Assembly: GCF_009765995.1 (NCBI RefSeq)
Contig: NZ_LMUI01000047.1
Span: 124,001-188,000 of the forward strand
Length of the DNA stretch: 64,000 nucleotides
DNA from: Methylocapsa sp. S129
GTDB lineage: Bacteria; Pseudomonadota; Alphaproteobacteria; Rhizobiales; Beijerinckiaceae
Reading direction: 5' to 3'
The notes under the pieces: model-generated
Databases searched by the model: none
Told to the model about the DNA's origin: nothing
What the model saw: the letters and a program-made list of their open reading frames with translations, nothing else
Translations under genes and position numbers: made by a program
Shown here: one piece after another, positions 34,260 through 43,279 of the stretch
How positions within the stretch are numbered: the stretch's first letter is position 1
Layout: every line of letters begins with the position of its first letter

Positions 34260-35777
34260 GTGCACAACCAAACAAGCGCGACGCAAACGCCGCTCATCCA
34301 GTTCGATGGGATCGTGAAGCGCTTTGGCGGCGTGACGGCCGTCAGAGGCGTGACTCTCAGCGTTCGCCCGGGCGAAATTCTGGCGCTCCTTGGAGAAAAT
34401 GGAGCAGGGAAGTCCACCCTAATCAAGACGCTCGCCGGCATTCACGACCCTGACGAGGGCGTCATCTACTATCGGGGCGCGCCCTACCGACATCGTCCGC
34501 CCACTTTCGGCCAGCGCCAGCCGGTCGCCTTCATCCATCAGGATCTCGGCCTGGTCGACTGGATGACCATCGCCGAAAATATCGCCCTCGCGATCGGCTA
34601 TCCGCAGAAACGCGGAATCATAGACTGGCGCGCCGCGGAAGCGGCGACCAGCGCTGCGATGGCGCAGGTCAATTGCCCGCTGGATCCCACAATGCGCGTG
34701 CGCGACCTGACGCGCACCGAAAAGTCGCTTGTCGCCATCGCCCGCGCGCTTGCGGTCGAATCAAACGTGCTCGTTCTGGACGAGCCTTCGGCCTCCCTGC
34801 CCGCCGATGAAGTGCATCGTCTGTTCGACGCCTTGCGTCCGCTCAAGGCGCGGGGCGTGGGCATGATCTATGTCTCCCACCGCCTCGACGAGGTCTTCGA
34901 GATCGCAGACCGCATCGCCGTCCTGCGCGACGGCAGTCTTGTCGGCGAACGCAGCGTTGCGGAGACGTCACCCGAAGAACTCGTTTCGCTGATTGTCGGC
35001 AAGGCGCTGGAGCGCTTCGAAGGTTCGACGCGCGTCGAGGACCACGCGCCGCGGCTGGAGGCCAAAAAGCTCGCGGTCGAAGGCGCAGGCCCGGTTGATT
35101 TCGCGGTGGCGAAATCGGAAATTGTCGGTTTGGTGGGATTGCGCGGGGCCGGCCACGAACGGATCGGCCGGGCTCTGTTCGGCTCCATGACGCATAAGGG
35201 CGAAATATGGCTTGACGGAAAGCGGCTCAACCTGATCGACGCCGCGGCGGCGATGGCGGCGGGAATAGGCCTCGTCGCGCGTGAACGGGTCGATGAATCG
35301 ACCGCCGCCGGCCTGTCCATTCGCGAGAATACATTCGTCAATCCCGGCGCTGTCGGGCGAGGGATTGCGTCTTTTCTATCGCCGCGCAGAGAAGCGCGCA
35401 TGGCGCGTGAGATCGGCGCGCGCGTCGGCTTGCGGCCGAACGCCCCGGACCTACCGATCGAGGCTCTGTCGGGCGGCAACCAGCAAAAGGTTGTCGTCGG
35501 CCGCTGGCTGGCGATCGGCGGCAAGGTGCTCATCGCGGAGGATCCGACCGCGGGCGTGGACGTCGGCGCAAAGGCCGAAATCTACCGTTTGCTCGATGAG
35601 GCGCTGAAGACGGGGCTTTGCGTCGTCGTTGTCTCGACCGACTTCGAGGAAGTCGCGCGTTTGTGCCATCGCGCCCTGGTTTTCTCGCGCGGCGAAATCG
35701 TCGCCGAATTGTCGGACAAGGACATCACTATCGAGCGCTTGATACACGCCGCCTCCGTTTCCGGGCGCGCTGCTTAA
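34260..35777 (+). CDS. Sugar ABC transporter, duplicated ATP-binding subunit (RbsA/MglA type)
   Basis: A 505-residue protein with two fused nucleotide-binding domains. Domain 1 has Walker [10 protein letters not shown] and Walker B VLVLDEPSASL; its signature is degenerate (DLTRTEKSLVAIARA). Domain 2 has the usual altered Walker A (GLRGAGHERIG) and an intact signature [14 protein letters not shown] with VLIAEDPTAGVD, where the Walker B Asp-Glu appears as Glu-Asp. I chose the GTG at 34260, preceded by GGGGGGAGGA; an upstream TTG at 34242 is in frame. It is first gene of a three-gene transporter, with the permease 11 bp downstream. Confidence 0.9.
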   Translation: MHNQTSATQTPLIQFDGIVKRFGGVTAVRGVTLSVRPGEILALLGENGAGKSTLIKTLAGIHDPDEGVIYYRGAPYRHRPPTFGQRQPVAFIHQDLGLVDWMTIAENIALAIGYPQKRGIIDWRAAEAATSAAMAQVNCPLDPTMRVRDLTRTEKSLVAIARALAVESNVLVLDEPSASLPADEVHRLFDALRPLKARGVGMIYVSHRLDEVFEIADRIAVLRDGSLVGERSVAETSPEELVSLIVGKALERFEGSTRVEDHAPRLEAKKLAVEGAGPVDFAVAKSEIVGLVGLRGAGHERIGRALFGSMTHKGEIWLDGKRLNLIDAAAAMAAGIGLVARERVDESTAAGLSIRENTFVNPGAVGRGIASFLSPRREARMAREIGARVGLRPNAPDLPIEALSGGNQQKVVVGRWLAIGGKVLIAEDPTAGVDVGAKAEIYRLLDEALKTGLCVVVVSTDFEEVARLCHRALVFSRGEIVAELSDKDITIERLIHAASVSGRAA

Positions 35778-35788
35778 GGGAGGACGAA

Positions 35789-36883
35789 TTGGCTTCGTCG
35801 ATCAAATCCACCGCTCTGGAGCCGACACGTTTCGAGATGGAGCACGCGACGCCCTTTGAGCGCGTCAAACGATTCGCGCCGGTCTATGGCCTTGTCATTC
35901 TGGCCGTTCTACTCGGCGTGCTCTTTTCGATTCTGCTTCCCGAGACATTTCCGACGATGATCAATTTGCGCTCGATCATCGGCGATAAGGCGATCATCGC
36001 CATTCTATCGTTGGCCGTGATGATCCCGATGGTCACCGGCAAGATCGATCTCACCGTCGGCTACGGGATCGTCCTGTGGCACATTCTGGCGATTTCCCTG
36101 CAGACAAAATACGGCTTTCCTTGGCCGCTCGCGGTTCTCACCGTTCTGACTTTGGGCGGTCTTGTCGGTTTCCTCAACGGGGTGCTGGTCGAAATCGCGC
36201 AGATCGATGCTTTCATCGCGACATTGGGCACAGGCACCGTCCTTTACGCCATCGCCATGTGGCACACGCAAGGACATCAGGTCATCGGCGTCGCGCCGGA
36301 CGGTTTCTATGCGATCGCCGGATCGTTTTTCCTCGATCTGCCGATCACGGGCTATTACGTGCTCGCCCTGACGCTCGCTCTTTGGGTCATTCTCGAATAT
36401 CTGCCGATCGGGCGTTATTTGTACACCATCGGCGCCAACCCGAAGGCCGCCGCGCTGAACGGCATTCCGGTGCGGCGCTACACGATCATCGCCTTCGTCT
36501 CGTCGGGCGCGCTGACCGCCTTTGCCGGCGTTCTGCTCGCCTCCCGTTTGCGCATCGGCCAGGCCAGCGTCGGACTCGAATATTTGCTGCCGGCGCTGGT
36601 CGGCGCGTTTCTGGGCTCGACCACGATCAAACCGGGGCGCGTCAATGTGTGGGGCACGATCGTCGGCGTCGCCATTCTCGCCATCGGCATTTCAGGCATC
36701 CAGCAGTTCGGCGCTTCGTTTTTCGTCGAACCCTTGTTCAACGGCGCCACTCTCTTGGTCGCCATCGGCATTGCCGGCTACGCGCAGAGAAGGCGCGGAG
36801 TCGGCGCACTACGCGCGCCAGCGTCACTGGCGCAAGCCAACGGGAATTCAAACAAGCCCGCGGCGACCCCCAAGGGAGAATGA
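35789..36883 (+). CDS. Sugar ABC transporter, permease (RbsC type)
   Basis: A polytopic permease of about 364 residues from the branched-chain amino acid/ribose permease family. Helices are evident from residue 30 (APVYGLVILAVLLGVLFSILL) onward, with the conserved KIDLTVGYG and FLNGVLVEIAQIDAFIATLGTGT blocks. I chose the TTG at 35789 because GGGAGG lies eight bases before it; the first ATG is at 35837. The C-terminus ends in a Pro/Asn-rich tail. Its stop overlaps an ATG (36880), so translation probably passes directly to the binding protein. Confidence 0.88.
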   Translation: MASSIKSTALEPTRFEMEHATPFERVKRFAPVYGLVILAVLLGVLFSILLPETFPTMINLRSIIGDKAIIAILSLAVMIPMVTGKIDLTVGYGIVLWHILAISLQTKYGFPWPLAVLTVLTLGGLVGFLNGVLVEIAQIDAFIATLGTGTVLYAIAMWHTQGHQVIGVAPDGFYAIAGSFFLDLPITGYYVLALTLALWVILEYLPIGRYLYTIGANPKAAALNGIPVRRYTIIAFVSSGALTAFAGVLLASRLRIGQASVGLEYLLPALVGAFLGSTTIKPGRVNVWGTIVGVAILAIGISGIQQFGASFFVEPLFNGATLLVAIGIAGYAQRRRGVGALRAPASLAQANGNSNKPAATPKGE

Positions 36884-36885
36884 GC

Positions 36886-37986
36886 ATGTTGAAGACAGTT
36901 CTTTTGGCGAGCGTGTGCGCGCTGGCCGTCAACGCCAGCGCGGCCCGCGCTGACGAATATAGCGACATGGCGGCGGCGAAGGCCAAGGCTGCGACCGCGC
37001 ATGCCGATAAATGGGACGGCCCGACGACAGGACCAAAAATCGTCTCCAACAAAACCATCGTCTTTGTCGCCGGCGACCTCAAGAACGGCGGCATTCTGGG
37101 CGCCTCCGAGGGCTTGAAGGAAGCGGCGGCGGCGGCCGGCTGGAAGGTGACGGTCGTCGATGGGCAAGGGTCCGTTTCAGCGCGCACCGCCGCGATGAAC
37201 CAGGCGTTGACGCTCAAGCCCGACGGCATTGTCGTGGGCGGGTTCGACACCAAGGAGCAACAGGTCGCTTTTGACGCCGCCGCCAAAGCGGGAGCCATTG
37301 TGGTTGGCTGGCACGCGGGAACCCGTCCAGGGCCAGAACCCGAGGCCGGCATTTACGCCAATGTGACGACCTCGCCGCAAGACGTCTCGGACACAGCCGC
37401 CTTTCAGGCGATCGCCGATTCCGGCGGCAAGGCGGGCGTCGTCATTTTTACCGACACGCAATATGAAATCGCCGTGTTCAAGGCGCGCACGATGGAGGCT
37501 GCGATCAAGAAATGCGGCGGCTGCACGGTGCTTGAATTCGTCGATTCGCCGATCGGCGAAAGTTCGCAACGCATGCCGCAATTGACGACGACGCTGCTGC
37601 AGAAATACGGCGCCAAATGGACCTATTCGCTGGCGATCAACGATCTCTATTTCGACTTCATGGGGCCCTCGCTCGCGGCGGCCGGCATGAAGGGCGACGG
37701 CGCGCCCAAAGCGATCTCGGCCGGCGACGGCTCGGAATCGGCTTTCCAGCGCATTCGCGCCAAGCAATATCAGGCGGGAACGGTGCCCGAGCCGCTGAAC
37801 GAGCAGGGCTGGCAGCTCGTCGACGAACTCAATCGCGCCTTCAATAAAGCGCCGTGGTCCGGCTTCATCTCCGGCATCCATCTCGTGACGCCCGACAATA
37901 TCGCGTTCGACGGCGGCCCGAAGAACATCTTCGATCCCGACAACGGCTATCGCGACGAATACAAGAAAATCTGGGGCGTGAAGTGA
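36886..37986 (+). CDS. Sugar ABC transporter, periplasmic binding protein
   Basis: A 366-residue binding protein of the ribose/galactose type I fold. The signal peptide is MLKTVLLASVCALAVNASAARA. The mature start is longer than in RbsB (an Ala/Lys-rich helix, residues 25-45) before the first strand (KTIVFVAGDLKNGG). ALTLKPDGIVVGGFD and SLAINDLYFDFMGP are typical of the fold. The ATG at 36880 overlaps the permease stop, but the ATG at 36886 has GGGAGA at ideal distance and starts the signal peptide properly. It is last in the operon and is followed by a strong hairpin. The ligand cannot be named. Confidence 0.87.
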   Translation: MLKTVLLASVCALAVNASAARADEYSDMAAAKAKAATAHADKWDGPTTGPKIVSNKTIVFVAGDLKNGGILGASEGLKEAAAAAGWKVTVVDGQGSVSARTAAMNQALTLKPDGIVVGGFDTKEQQVAFDAAAKAGAIVVGWHAGTRPGPEPEAGIYANVTTSPQDVSDTAAFQAIADSGGKAGVVIFTDTQYEIAVFKARTMEAAIKKCGGCTVLEFVDSPIGESSQRMPQLTTTLLQKYGAKWTYSLAINDLYFDFMGPSLAAAGMKGDGAPKAISAGDGSESAFQRIRAKQYQAGTVPEPLNEQGWQLVDELNRAFNKAPWSGFISGIHLVTPDNIAFDGGPKNIFDPDNGYRDEYKKIWGVK

Positions 37987-38015
37987 TCTGAGGCGGACAC
38001 GCCCGCCGCAAATCG

Positions 38016-38041
38016 CTCCCTTCCTCCCCGGAGGAAGGGAG
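38016..38041 (+). terminator. Hairpin after the sugar transporter operon
   Basis: CTCCCTTCCTCC (38016-38027) pairs exactly with GGAGGAAGGGAG (38030-38041), 29 bp after the binding-protein stop codon. There is no long U-tract (GATTGTCGTT follows), so it may stabilise the 3' end as well as terminate. Confidence 0.6.
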
Positions 38042-38206
38042 ATTGTCGTTGAGCCAGCCATCTGAGGGAGCGCTGTCCAGGCCGTCGCCGCAATACCCGT
38101 AAAGCCAGGGTAAAGCGCGAGCGCTGAAAATAATTCCGGCCGGCGCGATGCATCGCCGGGCGCCGGGGCGTCCTACTCCACGTCACTCGCATGGAGGAGC
38201 CCCGCA

Positions 38207-38950
38207 ATGGTTGATTTATCCCGCATCCCCGTCACTCTCATCGGCGCCAGCCGCGGTCTTGGCCGTGTCCTGGCCGAAAACTTTCATCGTCTCGGCGCGC
38301 AGGCGCTGGTTGTGGCGCGAGGCCAGGCCGGCCTCGACGCCCTGGCGCGCGACCTGCCGGGCGCAGCGGTGCTGGCGTGCGACGCATCGGCGGCCGATGC
38401 GCCGGACCGCGTCTTCGCCGTCCAGGCGCCGCGCATCCTGATCCTGTGCGGCGGCGCGATGCCGCCATGCCGCCCCTTCCCCGAGGTCGACTGGGAGGCG
38501 TTCAGCGACAACTGGAACAACGATGTGCGCATGAGCTTCCATTTCCTGCAGGCGGCGCTGAAGCGGCCTCTGCCGCCGGGCGCCACCATCGTCACCATCA
38601 CCAGCGGCGCCGTGCGCCAGGGCTCGCCGATTTCCGGCGGCTATGCCGGCGCCAAACAGATGCAGATCTTCATGACCGGCTATGCCCAGAAGTCGGCCGA
38701 CCGCGCCGGCCTCGACCTGCGGTTCCTATCGCTGGCTCCGGCGCGCCTGATGCCGCAGACGGATATCGGCGCGGCGGGGGTCAAGGGCTATGCCGCCTAT
38801 ACCGGCGCCAGCGAAGCCGCCTTCCTCCAGGCGATGGGCCCGGGACAGACGCCGCAACAAGTCGCCGACGCGCTGCTCGACCTGATCGCGGATGCGCCGC
38901 CGGGCGGCAATTTCATCGTTTCCCCCGATGGCGTAGCGGCGCTAAGCTGA
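38207..38950 (+). CDS. Short-chain dehydrogenase/reductase paired with an ECF sigma factor
   Basis: A 247-residue SDR with cofactor motif LIGASRGLGRVLAE (residues 11-24). The active-site region reads ITSGAVRQGSPISGGYAGAKQMQ, with Ser and YxxxK (YAGAK). ILCGGAMPP replaces the usual NNAG motif, a clear deviation. Its stop codon shares one base with the ATG of the ECF sigma factor gene (TGATG), so the two are translationally coupled. Sigma factors of the SnoaL-containing groups often sit beside oxidoreductases. Substrate unknown. Confidence 0.85.
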   Translation: MVDLSRIPVTLIGASRGLGRVLAENFHRLGAQALVVARGQAGLDALARDLPGAAVLACDASAADAPDRVFAVQAPRILILCGGAMPPCRPFPEVDWEAFSDNWNNDVRMSFHFLQAALKRPLPPGATIVTITSGAVRQGSPISGGYAGAKQMQIFMTGYAQKSADRAGLDLRFLSLAPARLMPQTDIGAAGVKGYAAYTGASEAAFLQAMGPGQTPQQVADALLDLIADAPPGGNFIVSPDGVAALS

Positions 38951-39891
38951 TGCGAATGGAGACGTCGATCGCCATAGCCGATGCTTCCGGCGCGCCCGAT
39001 GCGTCGGGCGCCTTTTCCGCGCTGGCCGGCGCCATGCGCAGCGAGCTCAAGCGCCATTGCTATCGCATGATGGGCGGCTTGCAGGACGCCGAAGACTGCG
39101 TCCAGGAGACGCTGCTGCGCGGCTGGCGCGAATTCGCCAGCTTGCGCGACGGGACGGCGGGGCGATCGTGGCTTTACAGCATCGCCACCCGCGTCTGTCT
39201 CGACGCCCTGCGCACGCGCCGACGGCGACAGACCCTGTTCGGCCCCAGCCTCGATGAGATCGAGCCGGGGACGGAGCCGTGGGTCGAACCATGGCCGGGC
39301 GAGGTTCCCCCGACCGGGCCCGAACGTGGACAGGATATCCGGCTGGCCTTCGTCTCGCTGCTGCACGGGCTGTCGCCGCGCGCCCGCGCCGTGCTGCTGC
39401 TGCACGAGGGCGTGGGCATGACGGCGGCGGAGGCGGCGGCCGCGCTCGGCATCAGCGTGGCGGCGGCGCGCAGCGCCCTACAGCGGGCGCGGACCGCCCT
39501 GCCCCCGCCCGATGTCGCGGCGGGGGACGACGCGCCGGTGGAGGCCTATGTCGACGCCTGGAACGCGGGCGACGTCGGCGCGCTGATCGGCCTTTTGCGC
39601 AGGGACATTGTCCTGACCATGCCGCCGTGGCGCCGCACATTCATTGGCCGCGACGCGGTCGCGCGCTTCATGACCGGCGTCTGGCCGCGCTATGACGGCT
39701 TCCGCGCCGTCGCCGTCGTCGCCAACGGGCAGCCGGCGGCCGCCGTCTACACCCGCCGCGGCGAAGCGCCTTATCTACCGCATTCCCTGCATGTCCTGGC
39801 GGGCGGCGGACAGGTCGGCGAGATCGTCCTCTACGCCCCGCCGCTCGGCGCGAACCTGTTCGCCGCCTTCGGCCTGCCGCCGACGGGCTGA
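38950..39891 (+). CDS. ECF sigma factor with C-terminal SnoaL-like domain (TIGR02960/SigX5-like)
   Basis: A 313-residue extracytoplasmic-function sigma factor. Region 2 is LKRHCYRMMGGLQDAEDCVQETLLRGWREF with RSWLYSIATRVCLDALRTRRRR. A linker WVEPWPGEVPPTGPE follows, and region 4 contains LLHEGVGMTAAEAAAALGISVAAARSALQRAR. The last 130 or so residues (PVEAYVDAWNAGDVGALIGLL, FIGRDAVARFMTG) form a SnoaL/NTF2-like domain, which in related sigma factors controls activity in place of an anti-sigma factor. The W.EP.P linker is what I remember of the TIGR02960 group. It is coupled to the upstream SDR gene. Confidence 0.87.
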   Translation: MRMETSIAIADASGAPDASGAFSALAGAMRSELKRHCYRMMGGLQDAEDCVQETLLRGWREFASLRDGTAGRSWLYSIATRVCLDALRTRRRRQTLFGPSLDEIEPGTEPWVEPWPGEVPPTGPERGQDIRLAFVSLLHGLSPRARAVLLLHEGVGMTAAEAAAALGISVAAARSALQRARTALPPPDVAAGDDAPVEAYVDAWNAGDVGALIGLLRRDIVLTMPPWRRTFIGRDAVARFMTGVWPRYDGFRAVAVVANGQPAAAVYTRRGEAPYLPHSLHVLAGGGQVGEIVLYAPPLGANLFAAFGLPPTG

Positions 39892-40027
39892 CGCCAAGCC
39901 GATCGGCCGGGCGATGTTTTCGCCCCGGCATAGCCGCGCCATCATGTCGGGATCGCTCGGTCCTTCGAGGAGGTCGGCGAAGCGCGCAAAGCGTTGTCCG
40001 GCGGGGCCACGACGTCTCGACGCCCGC

Positions 40028-41551
40028 TCACTTGTCGACCTGCGCTTGCTCGACCGGCGACGCCGTCGCGGGGTTCGGATAGGTCGGCTCCCAGCCGCCG
40101 CCGAGCGCCTTATAGAGCTGGACAAGGTCGACGGAGACGTTGACCGTACTCTGCACGAATTGCTGCTGCGCCTGGAGAACGGTGCGCGCGGTGTCCAGCA
40201 CGGTGGTGAAATCGGCGACGCCGTCGTTGTAGCGCGCGCGCGCCAGCGTCAGCGCCTGCTGGGAATGCTCGACCTGACTGGCCAGGCGGCTCCGCTTTTG
40301 CTGCTCGGTGCGATAGGCGATCAGCGCATTGACGACGTCGTGCCACGCCTGCAGGACGGCTTTGCGATAGGCGATCGCCGCTTCCTGCTGCTGCGCCTTG
40401 CTCAATTCAAGCATCGCCTTGAGTTTGCCGCCCTCGAAGATCGGCAGTGAGAGGCTCGGGCCCGCTAAATATTGAAGCGAGCTTCCCTTGAACAGATTGC
40501 TGGAAGTGAGGGAGTCGAGGACGAGCGTGCCGTTCAACTGGACGGTCGGGTAGAAAGACGCGACGGCGACGCCGATGTCGGCGGTCTCAGCGTGCAACTG
40601 GTCTTCGGCGCGCCGGATGTCGGGGCGCCGGCGCGCGAGTTCGGAGGGGATGCCGATCGGCACGCGGGCCGGCGTCGGCGGCACCGCCTTGGCGCGCGCA
40701 AGCTCGGCGCGCAGGCCGTTCGGCGGCAGATCGAGCAGCAGGCTCAGCGCATTGATCTGCTGCGCCTCCTGCTGCTCGAAACCGGGAATCTGGGCGCGCA
40801 CGGCCTCGACCTGCGCCGCCGCGTTCTCAACGTCGAGGCCGGTCGTCAGGCCCTTTTCCTGGCGCGTGCGGGTCAAGTCCAGGAGGTCCCGCTCGATCTT
40901 CAGATTCTCGTTGGCGTTGCCGAGCAGCGCCTGAGCGCCGCGCAGTTCGATATAATCGCGCGCCACCTCCGCCAGGATCGACACCAGCGTGTCGCGTCTC
41001 TGGTCCTCGGAGGCCTCGACCTGGGCATCGGCGGCTTCGACCTGACGCCGCACGCGGCCCCAAAGATCGAGTTCCCAGGAGGCGTCGAACCCCGTGGTGT
41101 ATTCGTTGATCGCGCCGATCGGCGCCGGCGCCGCGCCCCCGCTCGGCAGCAGGCCCGAGAGCAGGCTGGCGATGCCGTTCTGGCTGTAAAGTTCGCGCTG
41201 GTATTTGGCGGTCCCCTCGAGAGACGGAAGTTCGGCCGACGCCGCGGCGCTACGCTGGAAGCGACTCTCGGCGATGCGCAACGTGGCCGTTTTCAGGTCG
41301 AGATTGGCGGTCGCCACGCGCGCCTCCAGGCTGGTCAGCGCAGGATCGCCGAACGCCTTCCACCAAGTGGGGTCTGGCGGCCTGGAGATTGCCGAACTCG
41401 GCGAGGCCTCCTTGGCCGACGTCGCCGCCGCTGGGTTGGCGAAGCGGGCTTGCGGCAGGCCGGAGTCCGGCGGCGTAAAATCCGGCCCGACGTTGCAGGC
41501 CGCGAGAACCGACGCTGCGACCGCAACGGCGGCGATGCGCTTCTTTGACAT
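40028..41551 (-). CDS. Outer-membrane efflux lipoprotein (NodT/OprM-like, TolC superfamily)
   Basis: A 507-residue outer-membrane channel subunit. The N-terminus is a lipoprotein signal (AVAVAASVLAACNVGPDF, lipobox LAAC with Cys near residue 20). Two repeated helical segments typical of the NodT family are present (ASWELDLWGRVRRQVEAADAQ, RRPDIRRAEDQLHAE, ARYNDGVADFTTVLDTARTVLQ). The ATG at 41551 has GAGG nine bases upstream and starts the signal directly; a GTG at 41566 is also in frame. It follows the EmrA/EmrB-like genes on the same strand after 150 bp and probably completes a tripartite pump. Confidence 0.9.
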   Translation of the reverse strand: MSKKRIAAVAVAASVLAACNVGPDFTPPDSGLPQARFANPAAATSAKEASPSSAISRPPDPTWWKAFGDPALTSLEARVATANLDLKTATLRIAESRFQRSAAASAELPSLEGTAKYQRELYSQNGIASLLSGLLPSGGAAPAPIGAINEYTTGFDASWELDLWGRVRRQVEAADAQVEASEDQRRDTLVSILAEVARDYIELRGAQALLGNANENLKIERDLLDLTRTRQEKGLTTGLDVENAAAQVEAVRAQIPGFEQQEAQQINALSLLLDLPPNGLRAELARAKAVPPTPARVPIGIPSELARRRPDIRRAEDQLHAETADIGVAVASFYPTVQLNGTLVLDSLTSSNLFKGSSLQYLAGPSLSLPIFEGGKLKAMLELSKAQQQEAAIAYRKAVLQAWHDVVNALIAYRTEQQKRSRLASQVEHSQQALTLARARYNDGVADFTTVLDTARTVLQAQQQFVQSTVNVSVDLVQLYKALGGGWEPTYPNPATASPVEQAQVDK

Positions 41552-41701
41552 AGCGAACAACCTCACGCCGGCGGGCGTCGCCTCAATCGAGACGATCGCA
41601 CGCGAACCCCGCGCCGCCGCAGCCGCGCTTTTCCAATAGACTAAGGCGAGATCGATTGGCCGGAATAGACCTTATCGTCCCAACCCTATCCGCCGCGCCG
41701 T

Positions 41702-43279
41702 CTAATGCGCGCCGGCCGCGCCCGCGCTCGCGGTCTTGCCCGACAGCAGGAAGCAGAACGGAACCACCGCAAACGAAACCATCGCCAGCAGGAAGAAGAC
41801 GTCGGAATAGGCGAGCACCGCCACCTGCGTCATGAAGTCGCGATAGACGCGCCCCACCGCGATCGCGTGCACGCTGCCGGCATTGTGGCCCAGCGCCGCG
41901 AGCGCCTGCTCGTATTTGGCCACCAGCACGTTATAGGGCTGGTGGAACGGCGACAACCATTGCGAGAGATAGGATTGCTCGATCTGGCTGCGCTGCACGA
42001 CGAGCGCCGTCGAGGCGGATATGCCGATCGACCCGAACACGTTGCGGAACATCGAATAGAGCGCCGCCCCGTCGCCGCGCAAGTTGCGCGGTAGCGTCAG
42101 GTAGACGACCGTGCTGATCGGCACAAACAGGAAGGCGAGGCCGGCGGTCAGAAAGCTGCGCATGAGCACCAGCGTCGTGAAATCGATGTCGGGCACGAGA
42201 TCGCTCGAATAGACCATCGCGCAGCCCATGATGAAGAAGCCGATCGCGATCACCACCCGTGTCTGCATGAACGTCATCAGCCGCCCAACGACCGGAATGA
42301 GCAGGATGACGACGATTCCGCCGGGCGACAGGATGAGACCGGACCAGGTCGCGGTATAGCCGAGGATTTGCTGCGCGAAGACGGGGATGATCACCGCGCT
42401 GGCGTAGAGGATCGCGCCCATCGCAGCGATCATCAGACAGCCGCCGGTGAAATTCTTGTCCTTGAAGACGTCCAGGTTGACGATCGGGTCCTTGGCGACG
42501 AGCAGCCAGAGAACGGCGGCGACGATGCCGACAAAGGCGATCACCGACATCGTGACGATGAACGACGAACCGAACCAATCCTCGTCCTCGCCGCGATCCA
42601 TCACGATCTGCAGGCAGCCCAGGCCGATGGTGATGAGGGAAAGGCCGACATAGTCGATGCCGCGGCTTTTCTTGTTCTTCTCCCAGGGCGGGTCCTCGAC
42701 CAGGATCGAGTTCAGGAACACCGCGATGATTCCGACCGGCACGTTGATGAAGAACACCCAGCGCCATGTCGCATTGTCGGTGATGATGCCGCCGAGCGTC
42801 GGCCCGAGAATCGGCGCGACAACGGTGGCGATCGCCGCCACGCCAAAGGCGGCGCCGCGCTTTGCCGGCGGAAAGGAATCGAGAATGATCGACTGTTGGT
42901 TCGGCTGCAGGCCGCCGCCGAAAAAGCCCTGCATCAATCGAAACACGATGAGCTGCCCGAGGCTGGTCGATATGCCGCACAGAAACGAGCAGACGGTGAA
43001 CATCGTCAGGCAGATCAGGAAATAGCGCTTGCGGCCGAGCAGGTCGCCGAGCCAGCCGGAAATCGTCAGCACGATGCCGTTGGCGACGAGATAGGACGTC
43101 AGCGTCCATGTCGCCTCGTCGCTGCTCGCCGACATGGTGCCCGCGATATGCGGCAGCGCGACATTGACGATGGTGGTGTCGAGAATCTCCATGAAGGCGG
43201 CGAGCGTCACCGACACTGCGATCAGCCACGGATTGAACCGCGGCTTCCATCCGGCGCCCGCCGCGTGCGCGTCGCTCAT
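41702..43279 (-). CDS. DHA2-family MFS multidrug exporter (EmrB-like)
   Basis: A 525-residue, 14-helix major facilitator antiporter. The motifs LDTTIVNVALPHIAGTMSAS in helix 1, GWLGDLLGRKRYF (motif A) in loop 2-3, and VVAPILGPTLGGIITDNATWRWVFFINVPVG (motif C and beyond) are diagnostic of the DHA2 subfamily. In E. coli EmrB works with EmrA and TolC to expel hydrophobic compounds by proton exchange. The start overlaps the stop of the upstream EmrA-like gene by four bases. No local regulator gene is adjacent. Confidence 0.92.
   Translation of the reverse strand: MSDAHAAGAGWKPRFNPWLIAVSVTLAAFMEILDTTIVNVALPHIAGTMSASSDEATWTLTSYLVANGIVLTISGWLGDLLGRKRYFLICLTMFTVCSFLCGISTSLGQLIVFRLMQGFFGGGLQPNQQSIILDSFPPAKRGAAFGVAAIATVVAPILGPTLGGIITDNATWRWVFFINVPVGIIAVFLNSILVEDPPWEKNKKSRGIDYVGLSLITIGLGCLQIVMDRGEDEDWFGSSFIVTMSVIAFVGIVAAVLWLLVAKDPIVNLDVFKDKNFTGGCLMIAAMGAILYASAVIIPVFAQQILGYTATWSGLILSPGGIVVILLIPVVGRLMTFMQTRVVIAIGFFIMGCAMVYSSDLVPDIDFTTLVLMRSFLTAGLAFLFVPISTVVYLTLPRNLRGDGAALYSMFRNVFGSIGISASTALVVQRSQIEQSYLSQWLSPFHQPYNVLVAKYEQALAALGHNAGSVHAIAVGRVYRDFMTQVAVLAYSDVFFLLAMVSFAVVPFCFLLSGKTASAGAAGAH

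Noticed and set aside
36076-36879. Long frame upstream of the binding-protein start
   Set aside because: It lies inside the permease gene in another frame; the signal peptide and ribosome site set the start at 36886.
41931-43250. A 439-codon alternative-frame reading on the same strand as the DHA2 exporter gene
   Set aside because: It is a +1 shadow rich in Arg and His; the exporter frame shows all the DHA2 motifs.
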